Of a stretch of 64,000 nt of DNA, positions 13,895 to 25,800 are shown piece after piece; the stretch's first letter is position 1; every line of letters starts with the position of its first letter. A model generated the notes under the pieces. That model was given only the letters and a program-made list of their open reading frames with translations, did not search any database and was not told where the DNA came from. The stretch lies in assembly GCA_018806985.1 (NCBI GenBank), contig JADANN010000202.1, forward strand, positions 2,154,001 to 2,218,000, given 5' to 3'. This stretch comes from Angiostrongylus vasorum. Taxonomy: Eukaryota > Nematoda > Chromadorea > Rhabditida > Metastrongylidae. The translations under genes were made by a program, and so were the position numbers.

Positions 13895-14143
13895 TTGGTC
13901 AATCTATAAGGGATACACTATGCATTCGACTTTATCATGCATGATTAGAGGTAATTGCAGGCCTATACAATAACTTGCGGTGTCCTGATATATCAGGTCA
14001 GTGATGCTGTGCACGCAGACAGGTCTAGTATCACTCTGTCGACCTCGAAGGAACGGAAGGCTTGGTGAGCCCGGGGCGAGGGATTGAAATAAGAATTACG
14101 TGTGTGGTGCAGAACACCTCTAACCACTACGCTACGTGCTCCC
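13895..14143 (-). repeat. SINE family A copy
   Basis: Reverse-oriented family A: 'cattcgactttatca' tail text, 'ggcctatacaataacttgcggtg', 'ggcttggtgagccc', then the reversed head 'cctctaaccactacgctacgtgc'. It ends at a tRNA-like 5' boundary near 14143. Confidence 0.8.
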
Positions 14144-16080
14144 AAGGAATGATGTACAAGAGATATACTCGAAATATGGATGGAGACAAGCATTGCTATA
14201 TGAAATGAAACGATCCGTAGCGGAAGGTGTGGAACTTGGTGAAACCACACATTATAATCTTCATCACGTTAAGTAGGAATGCTTGCTTTAGGTAGTGGTG
14301 TGAATATAGATAGGTCTTTTAATAAAGGGTAGTTCTGCTGGCGTGTTTGCCGACTGACCTCATTAAGTCTAATTTGTATGTCGCGCATCCATATTCACAA
14401 TGGCAATGACTTTCGAGTACCATGCAAAAATGCTAACACATCGAGTTGTCAAGAAGCTGTTCTTCGGTGGTGGTTTATGCTAGACGGAATACTGAACGTG
14501 AACGAAGCTAACAGGCCATCACATAAAGAATCTCTAACGTTTTCTTTTTCGTGTTCCATTGTCTCGAGCAGAAATAACCATGGTGAGGTTTTTCTGTTGG
14601 TTTGGTTTGTTCGAATGACCTCGTTAGTTTGAGTCGCAAAGCCTAAAAAGTGTTACTCAGTCACTTAATTCGGGATTATTTTATTCAGTTGGTGAGTCAG
14701 CGTTTGTTTTTTTCTTGTTTCAAGTCAATATTGCGTGAAAATCAAGTTACCGTGCTACTCAAAAACAAAGAATAAAGTGTGTTGTTGTCTAATGAAAAGC
14801 AAGTGCACTTTGTGGTTGTTGGTTAAACTACGATAGCTCGCGAATCTATCGTTTATAGTCAGCGTTTTTGTTCCCATTGATTTGTTCGGCGACTCGAACT
14901 ATTCTCATTATTTACGGCTGAAGCAACTGTTATGACACTGAAGACTTCTATGTATTGCATTCGTCATTAAGAACAATATGGTAATTATTATATTCCGATG
15001 TTCTTCACTTCCAATGTCTCCTATTCTTCTGAGAATCGAGCACCGGTATCAGTTTGTGTTGTTTGCCGTAGATGATCATCTCTTCAACCCTTATGAGATT
15101 TCGCTTAGAGACTGTAAACATTGTCTTCTCAAATCGAATTTGGATTCCTTATTAAGTGGTAACTATCGAAAGTTATGTTGACTTGACTTGACTTTGATTT
15201 CATTTTTTGAAAGTGTACACAGTTTTGTAGAGTAGAGAGCCGTCTTTATCAATACCAGTATCGAGATAAGCAACGTTTTTCCTCACACGTCGGTGAAACG
15301 TCACTGAGAGGAATGCGAATAGCTTGGTGGAGGCTTCAATTGGTTTACAAAGCTACATATTTTTTCATTTTATACAGTATTAATTAAAAACCTGACATTG
15401 GAGAAGTTCTTCTTTAGCGTAAATCTTACTTTACATAGTTTTCTCCGTTCCTCAATATTTACTTCTAAGAGAATGAGTTTCTGTAGTGTCATCTCATCGC
15501 TATGTCGTTGTTGAAATACTTTACGGTATACTTGTCACACTTAAGGATTTTAAGGGTGGTACAAAGTCCACGATGAACTGTTAATGAAGAACATAACAAC
15601 CAACGTGAAGTATCAGCTTGTAGCAAAAATTCGTCTTTTTTCATACATAATTGATACTGCTTCCATCATGGAACATTACTAAGCAACGTCCATGTTCACC
15701 ATTTCTTAACGTTGAAGATTTCCTGGCCCGAGAGAAAGGACAAAAAAAATCACGGAACCCAGTCAAAACGACATCTAATTTTAGGTGACGAGGACCATGC
15801 TTAATTTCACATCGGCTTTGGACTGCACTGAACCCAATGCGTATTGTCTTTTGCGCACCAATTGCATCAGACGTGCATCAGTTAGCCACCTCATTACGAA
15901 GTAGGGCAGATATTTCTTTTTGCATACTAAATAACGTTACGAGCAGCAGTTTGTATGGCGACACAAACAAACTCGTCCTTGTAGTCTCAGCAGCAGTAGA
16001 CTTTGTTCCGAATGAACAAACTCGTATGACGAATAGTTTTTTGTAGCTTAATAATTGTAGAGAGTATCCTTCGACGCCAC
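14144..16080. other. Intergenic, nothing recognised
   Basis: About 1.9 kb of AT-rich sequence with only short ORFs that lack splice context or family resemblance. No RNA gene, repeat family member or transposon relic was recognised here. Confidence 0.5.
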
Positions 16081-16375
16081 GGATCTCCCTCATATGAGGG
16101 GATCTCGAGTCGGTCAGTCGCGAGGCTACGTGGCGCCTCTCCGGGTAGCGGATAGGGGGTTTAATCACCTACCAGAAGAAAACTTCGCATCGAGATACAG
16201 GCGGATTCAGGAGATGGATTCCCTGTTTCTGCTGTGCCGATTTGGCACTCTGTATTTGCTAGGCGTATTCATGCATGCGTGTGTGGGTGCGTTTTCACTT
16301 ATGTGGATTGTATTCTACGAGTCAATTCGGCCAAAAGCCTGCAGTCATGTGAGGCTCATTCAACATCTTCACGTT

Positions 16376-18245
16376 ATCGCTATGAAAGCTGACAGTTCGA
16401 AAATCACCAAGAGACGTCTGACTCCAGAAACACTCGAGCTGATACGCCAGCGTGGCAGCGCACGAACTGCAGGCAATCGCGAACTAACGTCCGAACTTGC
16501 AAAACAATGCAGATAGCCGATAAAAGAAGATCTTAAAGAGAGAAGAGCAGCAGTAGTGGGCGAAGCTACAGAGGCTGGGAAAACCTACCGAAGCTTTGCT
16601 AATAACAGGACCAAGATGACTGCAGTCCAACGCCCAGACGGAACAGTTACAGTGTCCAGAAAGGCAATGGAGGAAATCATTCACGAATACTACTCAGATC
16701 TCATCGATAGCCACGTCCACCTTCCGTCATATGAAATAGAGGGTGATGGATATGTTGTACCACCGGTTCTCCCTTCCGAAATCCAACATGCCATTTCGTC
16801 GGTGAAAAATCGAACAGCACCAAATCCGGGCAGGATAAGACCAGAACACCTGAAGAACCTTCCACAAGTCCTGATAAACACTGGAAGACCAGCACTACCG
16901 TTTTTATTGTTCAAGAAGGGTGACCTACACGATATCGGCAACTATCGCTCAATCTGCTTGATGTCTGTCGTCTGCAAACTTTTTCTCTCGAGTCATCCTA
17001 AACAGGATTGACAGAACACTGGACGAAGGACAGTCATGTGAGCAAGCAGGGTTTCGAAAAGGATTCAGTACGATGAACCACATCCACACGATAACAAGGC
17101 TCATTGAAGTATCACGAGAGTACAAAAGACCGCTCTGTCTCACTTTCATCGATTTACAGAAGGCCTTTGATTCAGTTGAGATAGAAGCAGTTATGGAAGC
17201 CCTTGATAGTCAAGGAATCCCTACTCAGTACACAGAGATTCTTCGTGAGCTGTACAAAAATTTCACAACGAAGAGATCACCATTCTACAACGATATTAAC
17301 ATTGACGTCAAAAAGAGGAGTTAGGCAAGGTGATACCATCTCGCCAAAATTATTTGCCGCCACCCTCCAGAACGTCATGCGAACATTGGAAAGGGATAAT
17401 ATGGGAGTGAAAATCGATGGTCGGCAGTTACATCATGTTCGATTTGGTGATGACACCGTCCTTATAACACCAAACATTGGCCAAGCGGAATGTATGCTTG
17501 CCGACTGACTTTGGTAAAGCCTGTGGAAAGATTGGTCTTCGACTAAATCTCACAAAAACGATGTTCATGAGGAACGGATTGCTTTCGTATGCCTCAACAA
17601 CGCTCAACGGAACGAATATCTCCGAGTGCTCCAGTTATATCTATCTAGGTCGGGAAATCAACATGTTGAACGACTTAGCTTCAGAGTTGAGCAGAAGGAA
17701 ACGAGCGGCTTGGGGAGCTTTCAAGTGCATCGAGGATGTAGTGAAGAGAACAAAGAACAGCCGACTTCGTGCCCACCTTCTCGACTCAACGGTACTTCCT
17801 GCCCTAACGTATGCGTCAGGAACCTGGTCGCTGCGTAATCAGGATGAAAGATCATTCAGCGTTGTCGAACGCGCAGTTGAAAGGACGATGCTAGAAGTAT
17901 ACTGTTTCACAAGGAAGGGATCCAAAGCTCCGACTTGCGTCAACGATCAACAGTCAAAGATGCCGTTCTGTATGCCAAACAGTCGAAGATAAGGTGGGCC
18001 GGACACGTAATGCATATGAATGACAACCGATGGACGAGAGCCGTTGGTGACTGGATGTCAAACGTATTGCATTAAAACCACCGATCCGATGGTCAGAGTT
18101 CTCCCTCGATGAGTCTCTAGAGCGAGCAGAATGCACTGGGGTAGTCTTGCTTGCGATAGGGAAAAATGGAAGATTTACTGGCGCCTCGAGTCACTCGACG
18201 ATCAACGGGGCTACAGGTGATACAGGTGATCTTTCCATGACAGAT
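16376..18245 (+). mobile_element. RTE-type non-LTR retrotransposon, inactive
   Basis: The most complete RTE copy here. In order: pre-RT linker (16385-16680), reverse transcriptase with KGDLHDIGNYRSI (16915-16955), the catalytic FIDLQKAFDSVE motif (about 17146-17181), GVRQGDTISPKLFA (17317-17358), the FGDDT catalytic pair (about 17441-17455), then LPALTYASGTWS (17790-17830) and the C-terminal GHV region. The frame changes at least near 16510, 17000, 17310 and 17500, so it cannot encode a full protein. The endonuclease is absent. Upstream, 16080-16375 is GC-richer and of unknown origin; its ORF runs into the linker and may be a deletion junction or 5' leader. Confidence 0.92.
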
Positions 18246-19029
18246 GTTTGTTACAGAATCTGTGTTCGCCAAGCTACTGATTGATTACGATAAATCTAGA
18301 AAAATTTCGGCCTATTTCAACTCAGAAAAAAAAGTCAGCGTAGCGAGTTCGTGGTGAAATCCCTTGCTGATTGATAGAAGTACGGAATGAGCAACAAATC
18401 GTTGTTTGTATCGCTATGCCTCGTCGTTCACACGCATTGTTCTTCGGTCCAATTCATCACAATAGTAAGAAAATTGTAGCGATGATCATGCCTACTACTC
18501 ATCTGTGAATTCTACTTTTAGCATTGGTTCCTAACGAAAAAGCAAGTCGTTAGAAAATTCCAGACTCTTCGTATAAAACATGCTTCCGGATGATATCAAG
18601 AACATGTAGACATAAATCCACTGTGGACATTAGTTCAGAAATAAATGACAGCATTATCAGTAGTCGGAAGAGACGGAGCTGCAAAAAAGCATCAAAAGGT
18701 CTCCCCAATTTGTTCCTAGAAGTGACTACCGGCACATGTTTTTTGAGTGTGACTGTCTTCCTAGAAGCAGTCATCGAGGTCTCCTATACAATTAGAAAGT
18801 AAAGAGTTAGGATACGCATTAAATTGCTTGGAAGTGTACAGGATTTTTAATGCTTATCTTTTTCTGTGCATGGTTTAGAAGCAGTTTCTCCTTGAATACT
18901 GCAATGTTATATATCAATCCAAAGCTCGTTTCATACACTTTTAGGCTTTCTAGCAGAATTGTCAAATAAACTCTATTTTTTATGAATTTTAATGGTTATA
19001 GATTGAGATATCAAGACAGCAATTGCGAC
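18246..19029. other. Intergenic, nothing recognised
   Basis: AT-rich; no exon-like ORF with splice sites, no known repeat. Confidence 0.5.
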
Positions 19030-19620
19030 AAATTTACTTTTACGTACTCGGACTTGGTCCTAAGCAGTGCAGACGGATGGAAACACTAATGAGCTTTGGG
19101 GCCACGGAAGTGTTAACGAATGCAAAATGCAATGTTAGCTTCAAAAATTTTGCCATCGCGAATTCGACATTAGGATGAGCAAAGTTGCGAACGGCCTTCC
19201 GCTACTAATGACCATGTGTTGAAGCTATTGGTTGGAGCAAATACAGGTACAACTGTTCGCTAACTTGCAGAAGAATTCGATGTAAGCACTGCAGTTGTTT
19301 TGGAGGGTCTGAAAGAAATTGGAAATTCGATAAAGCTCGACAAATAGATGCCGTACGAATTATAAGCACATCACACTAATGATTCGCAGTCACTCTTTGA
19401 ACATCCGACGCATTAGATGTTGAACAGACTGGGTTACGGAGCTCTGACTCATCACCCTTACTCTCTGGACCTTTCGCCTGTTGCCTGCCACTTTTTCAAA
19501 CGTTTCGAGAACTTTCTGTGCCAGAAATGCTTGAAGAACAAAGCTGAGACCGAGACTACCTTCAGGAGCTCTATTGCCCTCAGAATTCCAGAGTTTTCTT
19601 TACCGGAGTAGATAAATTTG
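19030..19620 (+). mobile_element. Mariner-type transposase relic with internal deletion
   Basis: The first half, in broken frames, resembles the N-terminal DNA-binding half of mariner transposase (about 19195-19350, text such as VEQ, TTVR, LAEEF, DVST, LKEIG in shifting frames). It then jumps to the C-terminal GYGALTHHPYSLDLSPVA (19432-19485), equivalent to the conserved HPPYSPDLAPSD region, followed by HFFKRFENFL. The middle with the catalytic aspartates is missing. Many stops; not active. Confidence 0.8.
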
Positions 19621-20084
19621 TTTCTAGTAAAAAACGTATGCAGATCCTCATGGTTTTTATTTTTTTTAATTAGTAAAGTTTATTCTGAATTGAGATGTAC
19701 CACTTTAAGGAACCCATTGAAATCTTGCACTAATTTCCGAAGAAACTCTGAAAACCAATGCCGAATTTGTCTTGTAAGCTTTCCAATCAAAGCCTTATTT
19801 GTACATAAGCAAGACTTTGCGTATTCATACTCTGTTCTGTTATTTGACATATGCATATGTTTTGTTGTAGCTATTGATTCCGTATTATTTTGTCCATGCA
19901 TTCTATCAAAAAAGAAAAAAGTAAACTAGTAGATTCGGGCAAAATTTGGATGTTGGAGCCTTGGCCATGTATAGGATCGGTGGGGACCTGCTGCCATCAT
20001 CGATAATTATCACGTAAAGCCGTTATCTCAGGTGTTTAGGGCAGAAGTCTGGCATAGCAAAATAACTCATTTAGAACATATAGA

Positions 20085-20365
20085 ACACCTCAGTCAAGCA
20101 TGGACGGCAAGAAACCCGAGGAATAAATGCCACATGAATTGAACGACAGAAGAAAAGTGGTCGGTCGTTGTAGAAACTGTTTTGCGGTTCTCTTCCACAA
20201 CAAAAACCATCCGTTTTTTTGATCGCATTGTGTTATGTACGAGAAGAGGGTTCTGTACGACAAACGACGATGTCGTGCACAAAGATTCTCGGGAAAAGAG
20301 GCACCGAAACATCTCACGAAGACAGATGTTGCATTAAAACAAGGCTACGGTGACCGTTTCGTAGT
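20085..20365 (+). mobile_element. Second mariner fragment (transposase middle)
   Basis: In the plus frame near 20100-20350 one reads DGKKPEE, MPHELNDRRK, FHNKNHPF, a degraded TCDEKW site, YDKRRCRAQ and KEAPKH. This is the centre of mariner transposase, including the first catalytic Asp region. It is the part missing from the copy at 19030-19620, but it comes after that copy's C-terminal part, so it is either a second insertion or a rearranged piece. Confidence 0.75.
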
Positions 20366-20559
20366 CGATAGATGAAATCATATTTTATTACCCTCTTAAC
20401 TCTATCGAGATCACTATGGTAGGTCTAACATAGGCATCGAAAGGGAACTAATTTCGTTTCAGTAACAATGTTTGAAAAGCCTCACCAGCAAAGTCTCAAA
20501 CATTTGAAGAACTGGAATGAGAAACGTTCCCTCATTCAGCACACTCACCCTACCCCTTC

Positions 20560-20900
20560 GCCAATCAGTTACCACTTTCGACTGTTCGTTGAAAACAATA
20601 AAGAAATTCCCACGACTGACTTTCTATTAACTTCGGCATTCATCGAGCAATTCTTTGTATTATTGTTTAGCAAACACTAGGTGCTATTTTATCTCTTTAC
20701 TTACCACATGCTGACGTTTCGGCGGATTTCGCCCTCCTCGGGACCTGGGAAGGTCAAACTGATCGCAATCTAAGTCTTGGTTTAGCATTTTCTGTGTCTG
20801 GTTATGGAAGTTTTTAGCTGGGTAGATTGCAATCAATATGACCTTTCCAATCTCTGAGGAGGGCGAAATCAGCCAAATCGTCGGCTTGTGCGTGAATAAA
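20560..20900. repeat. PLE-like inverted terminal repeats with two hammerhead-like motifs
   Basis: Two opposed copies of the hammerhead-like motif, minus at 20710-20745 and plus at 20851-20886, flank a short central spacer. Outside them is the 'gactttctattaacttcggc' type text that lies beside other copies. This repeats the inverted layout of 600-935. Confidence 0.55.
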
Positions 20901-21494
20901 GAACTAAAATAACACTTCATGTATGTGGAGCAAGAATACAAAGCAATGGAGAAATTCTTCAGCAAACAAGACGACGCTGACTAGGCTTTTAGATGCTTTA
21001 ACTTGTGGTTCCCAGAAATCTAGAAACTATGCGACACGGTAGATAGACATTGTATTACGAATCTAAGCAAGAAGTGGACCTATGCTACTGAAGAATCAAT
21101 TGAAATAGCTGTAGATATCCTCTCTCCAAAAATAAGACTGAAGAGGCTTATTTTGGTGCGGCTTCTACCTTGTGTACGGTTCACGACAAAAAAGAAGTTA
21201 TTTTTGCGAGACCGGTGAGCTCATAAATTGTCAGGCAATAAGTAGCATATTCGACAGGAAATCGCCCTGTTTGGACCGGAAGGTGTTTCTATTGCCGAGA
21301 AGATAGTTGAAGTCGTTTGTTTGCTGCTTTTATACACAAATGCCAACCACAAAATCTTGATTTTTTTCAATGGCATTGTTTAGTCTCATTTCACGTCGTG
21401 TATTTGTTTCCCTCATTCTCTTTTCATAGTCAAATGCGTTGTATAACTAAAGTATTTTCGAGTGCATATTACATAATACTGAACGTGGGCCCTT

Positions 21495-21740
21495 AAAGTG
21501 GTGAGATGTGCTGGTTACACATATGCTTATTGGTTCGACCCGGCGCACCGGGCTAACCAACCTCTTAATCCCTCCGAAGTCGGCAAACCGCTATCAGACC
21601 TCAATGGAACGACAAAAAACACTGACTTGGAACATCACTACGCCACGTCACGTATATTTCAAATATTCATTCATTCAGCTGTGCGATGACTGACGAAATC
21701 AAATGCATGATGCATCTCTAAGGCGCTGGTCAAAGTTGGA
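21495..21740 (+). repeat. SINE family A copy, diverged
   Basis: Recognisable are the B-box-like GGTTCGACCC, 'aatccctccgaagtcggcaaa', and the end text 'aatgcatgatgcatctct', in family order. The overlapping ORFs are SINE body. Confidence 0.55.
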
Positions 21741-22094
21741 CGTCTTATACTTAGCCCATAACGAACCCGAAAAATTCTCAATAACTGGAGTCCTGGAGGA
21801 GTTGTGATCACGAGAGAACTGTAGGAAAGAGCTTTGCTCTATCGTTCTATGTGTATCAATAATATTTATGTTTCTACTTATTGTGTGTTACTATGCTCCA
21901 TTATGCATTTACATCGCTGTTAGCACTTCATAATATTTTATACCCTATAGTGGGTCGAATTCGGTGTTTTTTATATCCACGTATTCTATACAATGACTAT
22001 GGTGTTTTAAAATGGAAAGCCGTCAATTTTTTAACCTTTATTCACTCTCTATTCTTTTTCTTTCTCCTGGCAGGATATTGTATGAAGTACAAGC

Positions 22095-22335
22095 ACAAAG
22101 ATGCTAAGATATCAGCAAAACTCGGCACCTCAGCGAACCACAAAACACCCTTTTCGACACCTTTCGAGGACCCACATGTCCACGCACTGCTCCAACCGAG
22201 CCCCTTGTTTTACCAGCTAATTCGTTACCCTAACGCTGCTGTCAGCAATAACCCGTCTACGGGAATGATTTAGAGTGTACAAATTGGTATTGAACTCAGT
22301 TAAGCTGAAATTGAAGTCGCGTATTCAAAGCGCAC
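22095..22335. repeat. SINE C fragment (-) and family E repeat (+)
   Basis: At 22100-22150 'gatgctaagatatcagcaaaactcgg' resembles reversed family C. At 22232-22335 there is a block ('cagcaataacccgtctacgg', 'attgaactcagttaagctga') that recurs reversed at 55690-55810; I call it family E and do not know its class. The 130-residue ORF across this area is therefore not taken as a gene. Confidence 0.5.
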
Positions 22336-22855
22336 CTAAGGTGCCTAGTTTTGCTCACTTGCCCCGCATCCTTGTGGTTGTATAAGAGTCAGCTGTTTAC
22401 TCAAATTATCGGCCAATGAACTTTTTCGAAAAAGCTTTTTGTGTATCATTCAGTGCACGAATGGTTTTTCTGGTCTCGCCCATACTATTTTGATTTGATT
22501 TCGATTAGCTGTCGAATGAATGTATACAAACATCCTGAAACGCACTAAACTGTAAATGAACACTGTAGTGCCCATACCGGACGGTATGAGTCAATACTGT
22601 GGTTCCGTTCTCCATTGCTACCACAGTCGCTTAGTTTATTAAATGTCTGAGATATTTCACATGTATATGGTATTTCTTTCAGTTTAAAATAATTTATTAT
22701 CTACAATAGACTTTAAAGTAAATGTAGATATTTGCTGAAAATCGCAACCTAGAGCACAATTTATAGACCAGTATTTGTTGGATACCCGTAAATCACACTG
22801 TGTTTGACTAGCGCCCTAATAGTAGATGAATAATCGTCTTCGCTATACTACGGTA

Positions 22856-25800
22856 TCACGTAAATCTTCGCGCCGAACTTAGCAATGGAATTAATAAAGA
22901 AGTAGTTTGGACGAGTTTTCGGGATGAGGATGAAATGTGTGGTAGTACATCGGCAGTCTCTTCTGCGGAATCAGAAGATACTAGTGAGATGATTGACAGC
23001 GATCCTGATCCTTCGCTCTGAAACTGCTCATATCCTTACATCTGGAGAACAAAACGATTTAAAAATGAAAAAAAAGTTAACGAACTTTCGGAAAATCTTC
23101 CTAAAACTTTTCACCTGCAGCAGTTTTCAACGTTCTGTCTTTCTTGAAGAAAAAAAAAGCGATTTTATGAATTTTATATCTGTTGCAATGAACGTGAACG
23201 AATGTTACATTGAAACCTAATCCTCATGTAGGCGGAATCCACTATAGAGTTACCTGTGTCAAACAAGTAGACATTTATACTATTAGGAACATGGATATTC
23301 CTACCAATCAAGAACGAAGTAGTCGGCTGGCGTGTGGAACAGCGCATTATATTGAAAAGAATATTTAGTTAGTTAGAGAAAATGTAAATAGCACAATATT
23401 TCCTTACAAAGTGGAATCTCTTCTCGTTACAAAAACTCTACTTCCCACGACATATTGCAATCGTATAACCTACAAACAAGCAGCTAAAACGAAATATAAA
23501 GGATAAAATACAACGGTCTCTGCGTTGATCTGTGCACTGAGGGAAGCCTCATGCATTCGACTTTATCAAGCATCGTTGGAGGTGATTGAATGCATATCTG
23601 GCCTATACAATGACTCGCAGTGGCCCACCGATGTATTGAGTCAGTGCTGCTATCTTCCCTAAGGAAATCTGGTACCAATTTGCCGACCCCATGGGGACGG
23701 AGGGCTGTGTGGGTCTAGAGCGCGAGAATCGATCCCATGTGTGTTGCAGCTGGCCTCGGACTACTACGTTACACGCGCCTTTTGCGGGAAAAAGTATGCG
23801 TTGAAATAAACACATTGGTATTCATTGTGCAGAATACGAAAACATGCGTTGATTTCAGTGAGTATTCGCGCATTGGTTACAATGCGTATTAATTTATTGA
23901 CCCCAGCAGGCTACTATTCATTCTAAGACATATAGATATAAAAGCATAATGTCTATCTTATCTCATAGAAGAATCTCACATAATCCTCATCGTCCGAGTT
24001 CCCACTTCCGTCCACCTGATAATTTGTGTAGTTCTGACCATGCAAAGCATTCTGTAGACGGAATGAGAGCATACCAAAACGGAGACGTTCGTCGACGAAC
24101 AAATCTGCTGAGATACTACGTTGAGGACAGAGCTATTTTTTGATGAATAGTAAATGATGACCTGTATGAAAATGAAAAGTAAATGATGACATGTATGAAA
24201 TCGAAAAAAGGCTTTCAGAAAATCGAGTGTTCGAGTGCCAATAGCTGACAAAATCTGATACGAATTGTACTTTAAGAGGAAAGAAGAATTTCTGAAGAGC
24301 AGAAGCGATGGATGGTTGAGCACTCTTCTAAGTATCGATTGGTAGCATGAATACAATTCAGTAAACGTTAGTCGTACTAAATCCAATGCTTTTTGAACGT
24401 TATATTTCATAGTTTTAGGCATAATTTTCAATAACCCCACAGGTTAGAATGATTTCCGTTTCCAACGGAAATAACGTTCTTGAGCACTATTTGTTCGTTA
24501 AGCGATCTTTTAGAGCGACAGTAATCTGATTTGCTCACTTTTATAAGGTAAAAATCCTGATGGCTTGTACTCCGGATTCGCATTTTGACTTTTGCAATCC
24601 ATCAGCGACCACATATTTTCCATAAGAGGCAGTCTCGTTGCCGTTCCAACATCTGTCGTCATCTTTAGCTATCAATCCAGAATCGTAGCAGAACGCTCTT
24701 GGCAACGAAGAAAACCATCCACGTAGAGAACTGATCTGAAATTCTTTCTTCTGCCTAGATTATGTACTTTTTTTTCTTGTTATATGCAACTGGAAATCTT
24801 AATGGGGGAACTATTTCTCCTCGTCTAGCACCCCCTAACACATTGTGAATAACTAACCCGCTGGGTGAACATTTGCATCAGCGAATTCAACACTTTTCCA
24901 TAGTTTGCTGCTCGCTCAGTAATAGTTTTGATTAGGACGGCACGGCGATGTCGAACAGGGAGCAGTCGGAGAGGTGAAGGAATCATTTCGCCAATGGTAT
25001 AGCAGCGAGCAATCACCTGAAAGTTTTGTGGCAACCGACACTGGATTTCATTTATTTTTTATTTTATATGCACCGTTTTCACGCCTTCTGTGCGGATCCC
25101 AGCACTTCTCACATTCAATTCGTTTCCTCGCATCCATCATCCACGAAGGTCTTCCAAGTTTTCACATATGGCTTCGGTTGTTCCTTGAGGATTTTTATTT
25201 CATCTTGAATATCGTAGAATGCTGGTCGAGTCGATTCTCCCTGTAGTTCTGAGATAGCCGGACTGGGGCGTTCCTGATTGGATTGCAGAGAGTGATTTTT
25301 TCCCGGACAAAGCCGGTACCAATTTCCCGACGCCGGCGGGAATGAGAAGCTTGGTTGCCCGGGGCGGAATCGAACTAGCACCATGCTCGTGATAACCGAC
25401 ATAACTACTACTGTACTATCCGCCCCTGAATACAATGAGGAATCTGTATGGCGTTGGGATGACTACAAACAGTTTTCGTTGGCTTAAAGATAGTTGTAAA
25501 CCCAGGTGCTGTTCTGAATGGGCGGAATTTCTAGACTGTTCTGAATCAGTAAGACGTCGATTCCCTTTATCTATTACTGAAATAGACCAGATAGGAGTGC
25601 ATTCATGTAATAAATCTCTGAGCGGCTTCGTCTTTTGTTTAGTGTAACATGTCGACCTATCCACAGTATTATTTGGTCGTGGCTAATTGCTAACCAAGAC
25701 AAATGGTATATTCACTACAGGTCAACGATGCACCATCATCAGCAGCACATCAAATCCTACAATAATTATGATTGATCGATCGAATACATTCAAAAAAAGA

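Noticed and set aside
16094..16516. 140-residue ORF as an independent gene
   Set aside because: Its second half is the RTE linker region in frame with the rest of the retroelement.
21881..22273. 130-residue plus ORF as a membrane protein gene
   Set aside because: Its second half overlaps SINE C and family E repeats and no splice context was found.
25365..25429. tRNA gene (good B box)
   Set aside because: No acceptor stem; it is the head of a SINE B copy with the same body as other copies.
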